Positions 1 through 8,594 are shown, counted from the stretch's first letter. The stretch is DNA of 64,000 nt from Corynebacterium lizhenjunii (GCF_011038655.2 NZ_CP064954.1:2294001-2358000); one strand, 5' to 3'. Notes: generated by a model not told the origin, from the letters alone. Translations and numbers: made by a program.

Positions 1-32
1 CCGACTCCGTTTTCCCCACAGCCATTAGCTCA

Positions 33-539
33 ATGCTGGGGGTTGTACGTCTTGTGGTCATCATTATCGCGCTAGGCTCCCTGACAGCAGTCACCCTAGC
101 TCTAACGGCCCTGCTTACCCACTCGAGTATGGGAACAATCGTCGCAGATTTAGCGACCTATCAAGGACCGCTAGTGGGTGCCTTTGCCACCTTACTTACT
201 GCTTCCGTGGCTCTAGATGCCGTTGGCCAAAAGATGCGCGCCGACCATCGCGAGGAGTTCCTGGCCAAAATGAAGTGGGCCGTTGAGCTCACCTTACAGA
301 CTGGCAATCCAGACCACCAAGCACTAGGACTTCAACTAATTTCCAGCAGCATGCAACCGCCAACAAATCGGTATTCTGACAAGACTCTATACTATCCACT
401 CCGTTGGTTTACCCAGCAGATCACGCACGTGCTCCCTGCAAAACAGCCGGATTCCTCATCGCTGGATGACAAGGCACCCGCAGGCCCAGGCAACCTTGTA
501 GACTGTGAACAGGAACGCCACGAAAGTGAGGAACACTAA
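33..539 (+). CDS. small membrane protein of unknown function
   Basis: I do not recognise a family. The 168-residue product starts with a hydrophobic helix (about residues 3-28) and has a second apolar stretch near residues 40-62, so it is probably anchored in the membrane by two helices with a soluble, charged C-terminal part. The frame is open back to the left window edge, so the ATG chosen here may be internal and the gene may be 5'-partial. It shares its end with the next ORF, whose ATG starts one base after the stop, which suggests translational coupling. Confidence 0.55.
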   Translation: MLGVVRLVVIIIALGSLTAVTLALTALLTHSSMGTIVADLATYQGPLVGAFATLLTASVALDAVGQKMRADHREEFLAKMKWAVELTLQTGNPDHQALGLQLISSSMQPPTNRYSDKTLYYPLRWFTQQITHVLPAKQPDSSSLDDKAPAGPGNLVDCEQERHESEEH

Positions 540-713
540 ATGTCTTCCAAAAATGCGAACACGCAATGGGACCATCTCACCGAACAACAACTCCGCAACT
601 TAAGGGAAGCAGCGGAAGAAGCTGTCCGCGCCATCGAGGCAGCTTATCCATTTGATCCCAACAAAAAGCGCACGTGGAAGCAGGTTTTCGTCGACGCTTA
701 CCGCTCCGCATAA
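540..713 (+). CDS. small ORF coupled to the membrane protein, 57 aa
   Basis: The ATG follows directly on the TAA of the upstream gene, an arrangement typical of coupled genes. The product is soluble, mostly helical by composition (many Glu, Ala, Arg, Gln) and ends in a basic-aromatic segment (KKRTWKQVFVDAYRSA). No family is recognised. It may be a partner of the upstream membrane protein. Confidence rests on the junction and on codon use that continues unchanged. Confidence 0.45.
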   Translation: MSSKNANTQWDHLTEQQLRNLREAAEEAVRAIEAAYPFDPNKKRTWKQVFVDAYRSA

Positions 714-951
714 ACACCCACTACAACAGCTACTTCGGCGGCAATCCGGGTTATTGGCGGGCACCGCTCGGGGGACGGGCCAGGGCCCACTTAGGAGCGA
801 CCCCACTAAGAAGAGGATTGCCTAGGGGCGCCCGCCAGCGAGGGGAACGCCCTACCTAGGGGGAGGCGCCAGCCAACGAGGGGAACACCCTGCCTAGGGG
901 CGCCCGCCAGCGGGGGAGGCGCCGGCCAGCGGGAAGAAGAGGGGATCGGGG
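714..951. repeat. G+C-rich imperfect tandem repeats between convergent genes
   Basis: No gene is seen. From about 780 the sequence is a degenerate array built from the blocks CCTAGGGG, CGCCCGCCAGCG and GAGGGGAACGCC, repeated about three times. It lies between the end of the small ORF and the end of ackA, where a terminator would be expected. The blocks can form G+C-rich hairpins, but no U-tract follows. Confidence 0.5.
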
Positions 952-2172
952 CTAGTAGAGGCCCTCCGCGCGGGCTTGGGCAGCGACGGCCGCGGACTTT
1001 TGGGCGATGGCCAGCTCCTCGTTGGTGGGGACCACGAAGACCTTCACGGGCGAGTCCGCGGTAGAAATCATGCGGGGCTCCTTGGAGCGGACCAAGTTGG
1101 CCTCCTTGTCGAAGTGGATGCCGTACATGTCCAGGTTGTAGAGGGCGTCTTGGCGGACCTCGGTATCGTTTTCGCCGACGCCGGCGGTAAACGTAATCGC
1201 ATCCACACGGCCCAGGGCGATCATGTAGGAGCCAATGAATCGCCGCAGCTGGTGGATGTATATGTTGTAGGCCAGCCAGGCGTCTTGGTCTTGTTCCTCA
1301 ATGCGTTGGCGCAGCAGACGGAAGTCGTTGACTCCGGCGATGCCCTTGACACCGGATTGCTTGTTCAGCAGATTATCAATCTCATCAATCGACATGCCCG
1401 CCTGGCGGACCAGGTGGAAAATAATGCCCGGATCTATATCTCCGCAGCGCGTGCCCATGGCCAGGCCCGCCAAAGGGGTCAGGCCCATGGAGGTATCGAT
1501 AGGCCGGCCGTGGCGAATAGCAGCAGCTGAGGCACCATTGCCCAGGTGCAAGGTAATTTGGTTGACGGTGGCGGGGTCCTTGTCCAACAGCTTTGGCACC
1601 TGCTGGGACACGAACTCGTGGGACGTGCCGTGGAAACCATAGCGGCGCACATCGTACTGCGAGGCCACCTCGCTGTTAATGGCGTACAGCGCGGCAGCCG
1701 GCGGAATGTGATTAAAGAACGCGGTATCAAACACCGCCACGTGCGGAATATCCGGCAGCATGGCACGGGCCACCCGAATGCCGTCCAGGTTGGCGGGGTT
1801 GTGTAGCGGCGCGAGAGGGATCAGGTCCTCGATCATGGACTCGATTTCATCGACAATCAACTGCGGCTCGGAGAAGAGCTTGCCGCCGTGCACCACGCGG
1901 TGGCCAACGGCAATGACCTCAACATCGGTAGGCCCCACGTTGTGCTCGCCCATAATGGCAAAAGCACGCTCCAGACCGAAAGAATGCGTGGGGATTTCCA
2001 GCTCTTCGCGGTGTTCCTGCCCACCCACGGTGACACTGACAGCACCCATGGGCTCGCCCACTTGCTCCACCAGGCCGGAGACCAAGGGGGCATCGGTAGC
2101 CTCGCCAGCGGGGTCTACCAGCTGGAACTTCACAGAGGAAGAGCCAGAATTCAGCACCAATACATACGCCAT
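952..2172 (-). CDS. ackA: acetate kinase
   Basis: The 406-residue product is a full-length acetate kinase (ASKHA fold), which interconverts acetyl phosphate plus ADP and acetate plus ATP. The N-terminal phosphate loop is visible as [13 protein letters not shown]. The other family motifs are [35 protein letters not shown] and FTAGVGEN. The ATG overlaps the end of pta with no gap, so the two form the usual pta-ackA operon for acetate use and overflow, translated in that order. Positions 2085-2100 carry a degenerate copy of the dispersed GGGGGCATCGGCA motif, read as ATDAP. Confidence 0.97.
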   Translation of the reverse strand: MAYVLVLNSGSSSVKFQLVDPAGEATDAPLVSGLVEQVGEPMGAVSVTVGGQEHREELEIPTHSFGLERAFAIMGEHNVGPTDVEVIAVGHRVVHGGKLFSEPQLIVDEIESMIEDLIPLAPLHNPANLDGIRVARAMLPDIPHVAVFDTAFFNHIPPAAALYAINSEVASQYDVRRYGFHGTSHEFVSQQVPKLLDKDPATVNQITLHLGNGASAAAIRHGRPIDTSMGLTPLAGLAMGTRCGDIDPGIIFHLVRQAGMSIDEIDNLLNKQSGVKGIAGVNDFRLLRQRIEEQDQDAWLAYNIYIHQLRRFIGSYMIALGRVDAITFTAGVGENDTEVRQDALYNLDMYGIHFDKEANLVRSKEPRMISTADSPVKVFVVPTNEELAIAQKSAAVAAQARAEGLY

Positions 2173-3513
2173 TTACTTTGCTCCTGCCTGGATAGCGGTA
2201 ATTGCCACAGTATTGACGATGTCCGGGACGGTAGCGCCCCGCGACAAATCATTAATCGGCTTATTCAGCCCCTGCAAAATCGGCCCCACGGCTAGGGCGC
2301 CGGCGGTGCGCTGCGCGGTCTTGTAGGCAATGTTGCCGGCTTCCAGGTCGGGGAAGACGAACACGGTTGCCTGGCCGGCCACCGCAGATTCGGGGGCCTT
2401 CTTAGCGGCTACACCAGGGTCGCAGGCGGCATCGAACTGCAAGGGCCCATCCACCTTTAGATCGGGGTCCAGCGAGCGCGCGGCAGCCACCGCGGCCACC
2501 GCCCGGTCCACATCTGGCCCGGCCCCGGAGCTGCCCGTGGAGTAAGACAAAATAGCCACCCGTGGGTCTATACCAAATTGCGCGGCCGTGCGCGCGGAGA
2601 CCACGGCAATCTCCCCCAGTTGTTCTGCGGTGGGGTTGGGGTTGACGGCGCAGTCCCCAAACGCCCACAGGCGCCCGCGCATGACCATCAGGAAAATCGA
2701 GGACACCACCGAAGCCCCAGGCACCGTCTTAATAATCTGGAACGAAGGCTTGATGGTGTGCGCGGTGGTGTGCGCGGCGCCGGAGACCATGCCATCGGCT
2801 AGACCTTTGTGCACCATCATGGTGGCGAAGTAGGAAATATCCTCCATGGTCTCGCGCGCCTGCTCCAACGTGACCCCCTTGGACTTGCGCAGTTCCGCGA
2901 AGTCGGCCGCAAATTCTTCCAATAAGGGGGAGCTGCGGTGATCGATAATAGTGGCATCGGCAAGCTCAATGCCCAGCTCGGCAGCACGCCCGCGAGTGCG
3001 CTCGGGGTCTCCCAGGATAGTCAGCTTAGCTATGCCCTTGGCCAGCAGCTGCCCGGCGGCCAGCAAGATGCGGTCATCGTCGCCCTCCGGCAGCACAATG
3101 TGCGCGCCCGCGGCCTTGGCCTGCTGCAACAGCTGCGCCTCAAACACGGAGGCCGACATCACCGGTGCGATGGGCCCCTGCGGCGCAATGGCTGCCGATG
3201 CCCCCGCCACATCCGCCACCTTCACCGCCGTGGCCTGCAGTTCCTTGGCGTGGCGCAGCGCCAACTCCGCAGCCTGGCCCTGCCCAATAATCAACAGCGG
3301 CACCCCCAACGCCGCGGCCGCCAGGGCATCAAAGTGCACATCGCCCGTCCCACGCAGCAGACCCTGCAGAGACTCCCGCGACGCCACCACCTCCGGGATT
3401 GTCGACACCGTAATGTCCGTGACCTGCCCGGCACCCAGCTCCTTAGCCAGCGCCGGCAGGTCCAGCCCCTCAAATCCGCGGCCAGCAACGGTGACAAGCG
3501 CAGGATTAGCCAT
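2173..3513 (-). CDS. pta: phosphate acetyltransferase
   Basis: Pta exchanges CoA and phosphate on acetyl-CoA, making acetyl phosphate for AckA. The 446-residue form starts at the ATG at 3513 (MANPALV), chosen because GAAAGG lies at good distance upstream; a second ATG at 3531 has no ribosome site. After a poorly conserved N-terminal half-domain comes the catalytic domain from about residue 125: HIVLPEGDDDRIL, ELRKSKGVT, DGMVSGAAHTTAHTIKPSFQ, LWAFGDCAVNPNP, SYSTG and GATVPDIVNTVAITAIQAG near the end. This matches corynebacterial Pta closely. Two copies of the dispersed motif lie within the gene (2953 and 3193). Confidence 0.96.
   Translation of the reverse strand: MANPALVTVAGRGFEGLDLPALAKELGAGQVTDITVSTIPEVVASRESLQGLLRGTGDVHFDALAAAALGVPLLIIGQGQAAELALRHAKELQATAVKVADVAGASAAIAPQGPIAPVMSASVFEAQLLQQAKAAGAHIVLPEGDDDRILLAAGQLLAKGIAKLTILGDPERTRGRAAELGIELADATIIDHRSSPLLEEFAADFAELRKSKGVTLEQARETMEDISYFATMMVHKGLADGMVSGAAHTTAHTIKPSFQIIKTVPGASVVSSIFLMVMRGRLWAFGDCAVNPNPTAEQLGEIAVVSARTAAQFGIDPRVAILSYSTGSSGAGPDVDRAVAAVAAARSLDPDLKVDGPLQFDAACDPGVAAKKAPESAVAGQATVFVFPDLEAGNIAYKTAQRTAGALAVGPILQGLNKPINDLSRGATVPDIVNTVAITAIQAGAK
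3193..3205 (-). repeat. dispersed motif GGGGGCATCGGCA, copy in pta
   Basis: Exact 13-base match, reading GGGGGCATCGGCA on the minus strand, inside pta. Confidence 0.8.
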
Positions 3514-3712
3514 ATTCGCAGCCCTTTCCATCCTCTTCTGCTCGCACCCGCCCGCCAGTGACGCGCAGCACGCAGCATTTACATAGTGACCCAGCTATTC
3601 TACCGGCCCCCGCGCGCCTTTACCTACCGAATGCCGCGCCCCATAACGAGATATATCCCACGCCGGGGCGGCCGCGGTCAGGGTCGTACCGCCTGCCAGC
3701 CCGGCGCTCGCA

Positions 3713-3741
3713 TTGCTCCGGTGGTACCACATGCAGTACCA
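3713..3741 (+). promoter_or_regulatory. putative leaderless promoter of hicAB
   Basis: TTGCTC (3713-3718) and TACCAT (3736-3741) are 17 bases apart. The GTG of hicA begins 8 bases after the -10, where transcription would start, so a leaderless mRNA is likely. This also argues for GTG 3749 as the hicA start. Confidence 0.45.
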
Positions 3742-3748
3742 TACGGGT

Positions 3749-3901
3749 GTGGGAAAGAGTATTGGCACCATCGTCCGGGACCTGAGGCGTTCGCCGAAGA
3801 ATGTGCGGTTTGCCGATTTGGCAAAAGTCTGCGATCACTACTTTGAGCGTCGACCTTCCCAAAAGACCTCGCATCGCACCTACAAGAAGGAAACGGAGTA
3901 G
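3749..3901 (+). CDS. hicA: HicA-type toxin, C-terminally shortened
   Basis: The 50-residue product matches the first half of HicA mRNA-interferase toxins: SIGTIVRDLRRSPKNVRFADL is the conserved start, and SHRTYK contains the catalytic His region. Most HicA proteins continue with a hydrophobic strand and a GKAKPYQVRQV helix. Here the protein stops right after SHRTYKKETE and the antitoxin gene begins 5 bases later, so the second half of the double-stranded-RNA-binding-like fold is missing. The toxin is probably inactive or unusual. GTG was chosen from the promoter spacing; a TTG at 3713 and an ATG at 3731 are alternatives. Confidence 0.6.
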   Translation: MGKSIGTIVRDLRRSPKNVRFADLAKVCDHYFERRPSQKTSHRTYKKETE

Positions 3902-3906
3902 CCAAC

Positions 3907-4233
3907 ATGGATATTAACAAGTTCACCTATCAAGTCTCCTGGTCTGAAGAAGACCAAGAGTTCGTCGCAACCGTGGCCGAGTTCCCCTCCCTATCGTGGC
4001 TGGCCGCGGACAGGCAGCAAGCTGAACAAGGCCTACTTGACCTCGTAGCCGAGGTCGTGGAGGACATGGAGGCCTCCGGCGAAGACGTGCCCACCCCGTT
4101 GGGAAGCCGTAGCTATTCGGGGAAGTTCAACGTGCGCACGTCCCCGTCATTGCACCGAAAGTTGGCTATCCGTGCCGCGAGAGAGGGCATTTCCCTCAAT
4201 GCGTTGGTTAACCAACAACTCGCCGCCATCTAG
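3907..4233 (+). CDS. hicB: HicB-type antitoxin
   Basis: The 108-residue product has the HicB layout. A partially degraded RNase-H-like N-terminal domain (FTYQVSWSEEDQEFVATVAEFPSLS, with the DLVAEVVEDME helix) is followed by a C-terminal ribbon-helix-helix segment (SGKFNVRTSPSLHRKLAIRAAREGISLNALV) that would bind the operon promoter. It neutralises HicA and represses transcription in characterised systems. A GGAG at the end of hicA serves as the ribosome site. It is intact while its toxin is shortened, a common state for decaying modules in which the antitoxin persists as a regulator. Confidence 0.85.
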   Translation: MDINKFTYQVSWSEEDQEFVATVAEFPSLSWLAADRQQAEQGLLDLVAEVVEDMEASGEDVPTPLGSRSYSGKFNVRTSPSLHRKLAIRAAREGISLNALVNQQLAAI

Positions 4234-4263
4234 TCGATGAAGAACTGCCCCGCACCCGCCACG

Positions 4264-4269
4264 TAATAT
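4264..4269 (+). promoter_or_regulatory. -10 element TAATAT, leaderless start of the GNAT gene
   Basis: TAATAT ends 6 bases before the ATG at 4276 and no ribosome site lies between, so transcription probably begins at the start codon. No good -35 is seen. Confidence 0.4.
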
Positions 4270-4275
4270 GGCCCC

Positions 4276-4737
4276 ATGGAAACCACCATCACCACCGCCC
4301 CGATAGCCCACCTGAGCAGCATGGATGTCCATGACATTTACAAGCTGCGCGTGGAGGTCTTCGTCCACGAGCAACAGATCGCCTACGCTGAGATTGATTC
4401 CACCGACGCCCACCCGGACACCCGCCATCTGCTCGCCCGCGCCGCCGATGGCACCCTGCTGGGCACCTGCCGTATCTTCCCCACCACCGTCAACGGCGAG
4501 CCCGCCATGCAGTTCGGCCGCTTTGCCCTCCACCCTTGCGCCCGCGGCACCGGCGTTGCCCAACAGCTGATGTCCCACTCCCTGGACCTGTGCCAGCAAC
4601 AGCTTGCCGATGCCCCCGTCTACCTCAACGCCCAAGCCCCTCTGGCCACCTACTACGCTCAATACGGTTTCCAAATCTGCGGCCCCGAGTTCGACGAGGA
4701 AGGCCTCCCCCACATTCCCATGCTCCGGCGGGTGTAG
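4276..4737 (+). CDS. ElaA-type GNAT N-acetyltransferase
   Basis: The 153-residue product is a GNAT acyltransferase of the ElaA branch. YKLRVEVFVHEQQIAYAEIDSTD matches the ElaA signature (LRxxVFVVEQ..Y.EID), GTCRIFP is strand 4, and FGRFALHPCARGTGVAQQLM is the acetyl-CoA pyrophosphate loop (R/Q-x-x-G-x-G/A type). The substrate is unknown for the family. The gene stands alone between hicB and the broken reading frame. The motif copy at 4605 encodes LADAPVYLNAQ near the acceptor end of the fold. Confidence 0.85.
   Translation: METTITTAPIAHLSSMDVHDIYKLRVEVFVHEQQIAYAEIDSTDAHPDTRHLLARAADGTLLGTCRIFPTTVNGEPAMQFGRFALHPCARGTGVAQQLMSHSLDLCQQQLADAPVYLNAQAPLATYYAQYGFQICGPEFDEEGLPHIPMLRRV
4605..4617 (-). 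repeat. dispersed motif, copy in the GNAT gene
   Basis: TGCCGATGCCCCC on the plus strand, preceded by AGCT, so the longer form AGCTTGCCGATGCCCCC is intact. It reads LADAP in frame. Confidence 0.85.
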
Positions 4738-4756
4738 AGGGCTGCGGTTGCTGTCG

Positions 4757-5140
4757 CTACTCCGTCGCATATTCTAAAGGCGGCAAGTGGCTTTCTTCTA
4801 CAGCCGCCAGCACTCGCGATAGCAAGGGAAACACTTCAGAATCGCGAGCCCTTTGCCCCAACATGCTATTCACCTGAGTCTTCTTCATACTCTCAATAAT
4901 GAGGACATCCACAGGGCTTCGCGCAGCATCGAGGCGAAGCACCATCACGCCTCATAGTTTCATTTGAACTCTGCCGAAAATGGCCTGTGGCCCACGCCGG
5001 TCAATTACCAGCTCTCCCATCCATTCTGAATCATTAATAGCGACGGAGCGAAAGCGACCGCGACCCGCCTCCCATCCCGCTCGCTCGGGCGTAGCAGCCA
5101 CAGTACCGACAATTGAACCATCAGCGGATAAATTGAATCC
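4757..5140 (-). pseudogene. minus-strand reading frame broken by an in-frame TGA
   Basis: On the minus strand one frame runs from 5140 to 4757 with a single internal stop (TGA at 4952-4954). The upper part reads GFNLSADGSIVGTVAAT and continues with DSEWMGELVIDRRGPQAIFG. The lower part reads VMVLRLDAARSPVDVLIIES and ends LPPLEYATE. Both halves have protein-like composition, but the upper one has no start codon at its head and is bounded by TAG. I recognise no family. It may be the remains of a gene displaced when the AIPR region arrived, or chance. No other gene is seen in 4738-5237. Confidence 0.3.
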
Positions 5141-5237
5141 CTATGCAGACTGTCGACAGATTGATATAGTGGGACTTATACCCTAGTCCGGTTCAGCGAT
5201 AGAAAGAAAGGCGTGCTTAACAAAGCAACATTTGACC

Positions 5238-7022
5238 ATGAAGAACATAAAACTCAGCCCTGCAGACTCAGACAAGCTCGGCTTGGTACTATCTGGTGCC
5301 TTGAACGACTTCAAAGAGCAGTATCAAGTTGACGAACCCTTAGACACTACATTTGAGGCGTTCGTTAATCTATTGGCATGGTTCTCCCAGACTAATGAGG
5401 AGCCTGAAATACCCGAGTTCTATGGACATGGAGCAGAAAACGGAATTGATGGCGTCTTCTTCTTTGTCGATGACTCCCCAGCCGCCACAGCAGATGAATT
5501 CATCCATTTGACAAAGAGCAAAAAGAGGCAGCCTGAAGTCACGATAATCTTCACCCAAGCTAAATCAGAGACTTCCTGGAAGAAGGGAGGGATTACGACT
5601 TTCCATACAGGAATCGCGGATTGGCTATCCCCTTCGCCCAAAATGACATGGTCAGATTGGCACCACGAGAAGCGAGAGGTCCTAAAAGCAATCCTCAGCA
5701 ATGCCACCAATATTCGAGACGGAAAACCCAAGGTACAAGCAATCTTCGCAACTGCGACGCGAAATCCCCGCCCGGACGACATTGAAGGAGCTCGCAGCGT
5801 CCTTGAAGACATGCTCGAAAACTTCGACATGTTCGCCGAATGCAAAGCCACCCTATGGCAAGAAAAAGATCTGGTCAATCATTGGAACGGCCTATCGGCC
5901 CCAATAAAAGCAAATAGCCCCATCGTGGATAGCATGGATTTTGGCCCAATGCCCGGCATCGACACCGGCCACATCGTTCTCATTAAGGCAAAAGACTACG
6001 TCCATCGAATACTTTCGGACGACGAGGGAAATCTTCGTAAATCCATCTTCGACGAAAACGTCCGCGACTTTCTCGGCGAGGAAGAGGCTGTAAATTCAGA
6101 AATCGTAAAAACTCTCAACATGGACGAGAGTCAATCGCGATTCGGTATCCTTAATAATGGAATCACAATCATTTCACCAAATGCAGCAATCCAATCTCGA
6201 AACCTTCAATTGGAAAACTTCCAGATCGTCAACGGATGTCAAACGTCGAACGTACTCTGGGAAAAGCGCGAGCTAATCGGAGACGACGCAACACTAGTGC
6301 TTAAGGTTATCGTCTCCAGTGACGCTGACATTGTGGCTTCGATAGTTAAGTCCACCAATCGTCAATCTCAGGTTGACCCGACTCAGTTCATGGCTATATC
6401 TGAGTACTCGAAGAATATCGAACGGTACTTCATAGAGCGGACCCACACGGAGACCTCTCCAATGTATTTTTCCCGCCGGACGCAACAATACCGCGGAAAT
6501 CAAGACGCGATCGCCTACCGAACTTTTGACTTCAAGGCTCTCGGCCGGTGCACAGCCGCCCTATTCTTCACGCTGCCACACATCGCGAAACGCTACCCCA
6601 ATGAACTGTTCAAGGTCGTTGACGGTAAGGAAAAGAGAAGTTGGGCGGAGATGATCTTCCACCAAGATAACAGAGAGGAAATTTTCTACACTTCGGTCTT
6701 TTGTTACAACAAGTTGCACTCTTTCCTTCAAAATCAGGAGTTCAAGGAATACAATCCTGCAATCTACCACCTCATGGCCGGCATTCGACAATACGTGATC
6801 AAAAAGCCCGCGCAGCCGTCCAGTAAGGAGATCATAAAAGAATGTAAAGAGCTAGAGGAGTTTTGCAGAAATCTGGGGTCCAAAAACCGTAAGACAATGA
6901 ACTTGATTTGCCAAGCTCTAGGCGACATGGGAGAAATAAACAGTGATAAGCTCAAGAGCGATTCTCTGACCGGCCAATTTCTCGACAAAGTCAGAACAAT
7001 CCGCGAAGCCGCCCGGAGCTAG
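5238..7022 (+). CDS. AIPR family phage-defence protein
   Basis: The 594-residue product belongs to the AIPR (abortive infection phage resistance) family. The diagnostic block is SRFGILNNGITIISP followed by LENFQIVNGCQTSNVLWE, then VKSTNRQSQVDPTQFMAISEYSK and SRRTQQYRGN, at about residues 295-420. The family is linked to abortive phage defence; the mechanism is not established from this sequence. An N-terminal region (residues 1-240) with AKSETSWKKGG may be a nuclease-like module but no clear motif is seen. The ATG at 5238 is the simplest start; a TTG lies two codons upstream and no strong ribosome site is present. Codon use is clearly more A+T-rich than its neighbours and no dispersed-motif copy occurs in it, both signs of acquisition. 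Confidence 0.85.
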   Translation: MKNIKLSPADSDKLGLVLSGALNDFKEQYQVDEPLDTTFEAFVNLLAWFSQTNEEPEIPEFYGHGAENGIDGVFFFVDDSPAATADEFIHLTKSKKRQPEVTIIFTQAKSETSWKKGGITTFHTGIADWLSPSPKMTWSDWHHEKREVLKAILSNATNIRDGKPKVQAIFATATRNPRPDDIEGARSVLEDMLENFDMFAECKATLWQEKDLVNHWNGLSAPIKANSPIVDSMDFGPMPGIDTGHIVLIKAKDYVHRILSDDEGNLRKSIFDENVRDFLGEEEAVNSEIVKTLNMDESQSRFGILNNGITIISPNAAIQSRNLQLENFQIVNGCQTSNVLWEKRELIGDDATLVLKVIVSSDADIVASIVKSTNRQSQVDPTQFMAISEYSKNIERYFIERTHTETSPMYFSRRTQQYRGNQDAIAYRTFDFKALGRCTAALFFTLPHIAKRYPNELFKVVDGKEKRSWAEMIFHQDNREEIFYTSVFCYNKLHSFLQNQEFKEYNPAIYHLMAGIRQYVIKKPAQPSSKEIIKECKELEEFCRNLGSKNRKTMNLICQALGDMGEINSDKLKSDSLTGQFLDKVRTIREAARS

Positions 7023-7056
7023 ACTCCAGCAATTTCGCTCAACACCGAGTTCTCTC

Positions 7057-7102
7057 CCCCTGATCCTGAGTCACTAATTCATCTCGAGCTCAGGATAAGG
7101 GG
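7057..7102. terminator. long inverted repeat downstream of the AIPR gene
   Basis: CCCCTGATCCTGAG (7057-7070) pairs with CTCAGGATAAGGGG (7089-7102), 13 of 14 positions, with an 18-base loop. It stands between convergent AIPR and purT-like genes and could end transcription, but no U-tract follows on either side. It may instead be a border of the acquired segment. Confidence 0.4.
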
Positions 7103-7189
7103 AAGAGCTGCCGAGGTAAACGCTGCATTCTCCCTGGTCTTCAAGGATCCATAGGCCGGGCTAGCTTTTCGTGGTATCTCACACTGCTA

Positions 7190-8449
7190 CTACCCCTCAC
7201 CCCCGGTAAGTCGCACTTTCCCCGCCGCCAAGGCTGCCTTGTCCTGCGCCTCTGCGACAGTCTCGGCGGTAGTCACGACTAAGCCCCTGACACCCGCGCC
7301 AGACTCCCCAAATACCCTAAAGTCAGTTTCTGCATAGGCCAAGGCCTCAGCCAACCCCGACAAGGCCATCCCGTCCGAGGCTGTCCCTGACGTCGCAGCC
7401 GCCGACGAAGCACCTCCAAACAAGGCGCTCCCAGAGGACGCAACCGCACCCAAAGCGCCACCGTCCAAAACACCCCCATCCAAATCCGCTACAACAACCG
7501 CAGCCCCGGGCGAGGTCAGCGTAACGTCAATGGGATACCTCAGCGCGGCACGCGCGTGCAGTTGGTATTGACTCAATCGCTGCGTGTAGCTGGTCAGTAT
7601 TCCGGTATCCAGCGGCCGCGGGGTCACGGCGGAGAAATACACGTCATCGCCGGCCACAAATAGTTCCACACCGTATAGCCCCCGGCCACCTAGCTCGTTA
7701 GATATGCGCGCGGCTACGGACCGCGCGTTCTCCAGGGCGCGTTGGCTCATCTCTAGCGGCTGCCAGGCCTCTGCTAGTTTGCCGCCGGCGTGTTGGTGTC
7801 CTATGGGTTCACTAAACCAGGTGGCCAGTGCTCCGGTTGCGGGGTCGATGGAGCGCACTGCCAGCAGCGTCATCTCATAGTCAAAGTCCACGTACCGTTC
7901 CGCAACCACGGTCAGCTTGTCTTCGTTGGGGTGCTGTAGGCTGTGCCATGCTTTGCCGATGCCCCCTTCGTCCCGCACCAAATACTGCTCACCGTCTGCT
8001 GTGCCGCTGTTGCGTTTGACCATGCAGGGGTACCCCAGTTCCGCAACGGCGGCCTCCAATTCTTGCTCGCTGGAGGCGAATTGGTGCGCAGCGACTGGCA
8101 GGCCAAGGGATTCTGCGGCTCGGTACATTGCTTTGCGGTCGCGGGTGCATGCGCAGGCGTGGGCGCTGGGGATGACGGTAATGCCGCGTTCTTCGAGTCC
8201 GCGGAGAGCGGAGACGGAGACTCTGTCACTCATGGGGAGCACAATGTCCGGCTGGACTTCAATGCAGTGGTCCAGGACAGCGTGTTCATCGCACCCCGTA
8301 GCGGTGTACACGTCTACCCCGAGTCGGCGAAAAGCGATAACGAGCTCGTCGCCTAGTTCGTTGGGGCCCAGCAAGAGTACGCGCGGGGTGCGCGAGTGGC
8401 TTCCGCCGGCGGGATTGGTGTGCGGCGCGGCGGTGTGCTCAGTGGTCAT
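7190..8449 (-). CDS. PurT-like ATP-grasp formyltransferase homologue, altered active site
   Basis: The 419-residue product aligns with formate-dependent GAR transformylase PurT (purine synthesis): RVLLLGPNELGDELVIAFRRLG, then the ATP-grasp core with VDFDYEMTLLAVRSIDPATG, ARSVAARISNELGGRGLYGVELFVAGDDVYFS, PRPLDTG and SGLAEALAYAETDFRVF. Family-defining parts differ: the phosphate loop expected as KPVMSSSGKGQ is KRNSGTADGEQ, the GAR-contact PEIEAI is PMSDRV, PRPHDTG is PRPLDTG, and the C-terminal RR pair is lost. An Ala-Gly-Ser-rich insertion fills about residues 327-365. The ATG at 8449 has GGAGAG upstream. It could be a diverged paralogue with a new substrate or a decaying purT. Confidence 0.75.
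   Translation of the reverse strand: MTTEHTAAPHTNPAGGSHSRTPRVLLLGPNELGDELVIAFRRLGVDVYTATGCDEHAVLDHCIEVQPDIVLPMSDRVSVSALRGLEERGITVIPSAHACACTRDRKAMYRAAESLGLPVAAHQFASSEQELEAAVAELGYPCMVKRNSGTADGEQYLVRDEGGIGKAWHSLQHPNEDKLTVVAERYVDFDYEMTLLAVRSIDPATGALATWFSEPIGHQHAGGKLAEAWQPLEMSQRALENARSVAARISNELGGRGLYGVELFVAGDDVYFSAVTPRPLDTGILTSYTQRLSQYQLHARAALRYPIDVTLTSPGAAVVVADLDGGVLDGGALGAVASSGSALFGGASSAAATSGTASDGMALSGLAEALAYAETDFRVFGESGAGVRGLVVTTAETVAEAQDKAALAAGKVRLTGGEG
7954..7966 (-). repeat. dispersed motif, copy in the purT-like gene
   Basis: Exact 13-base copy read as EGGIGK, at the position where PurT proteins carry an ordinary helix (AEQLAQAW-like). Confidence 0.8.
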
Positions 8450-8561
8450 AGTGGGCTCTCCTTGACAGACGAATGGGACCATTATCCCATATGCTTGCCA
8501 GATTCCTTTCCCGCCGCTCGACGAGGGAGACCGCGCGGTTGCCTGAGGTAGGTGAAAAGGG

Positions 8562-8594
8562 ACAAAGACCGTGGGGAAGTCCCACGGTCTTTGT
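8562..8594. terminator. bidirectional hairpin terminator between surface protein and purT-like gene
   Basis: A perfect 14-bp stem ACAAAGACCGTGGG with partner 8581-8594 and a 5-base loop. It follows the stop of the minus-strand surface protein gene by about 60 bases, and the AAAG/CTTT ends give a short U-rich exit in both directions. Confidence 0.8.
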
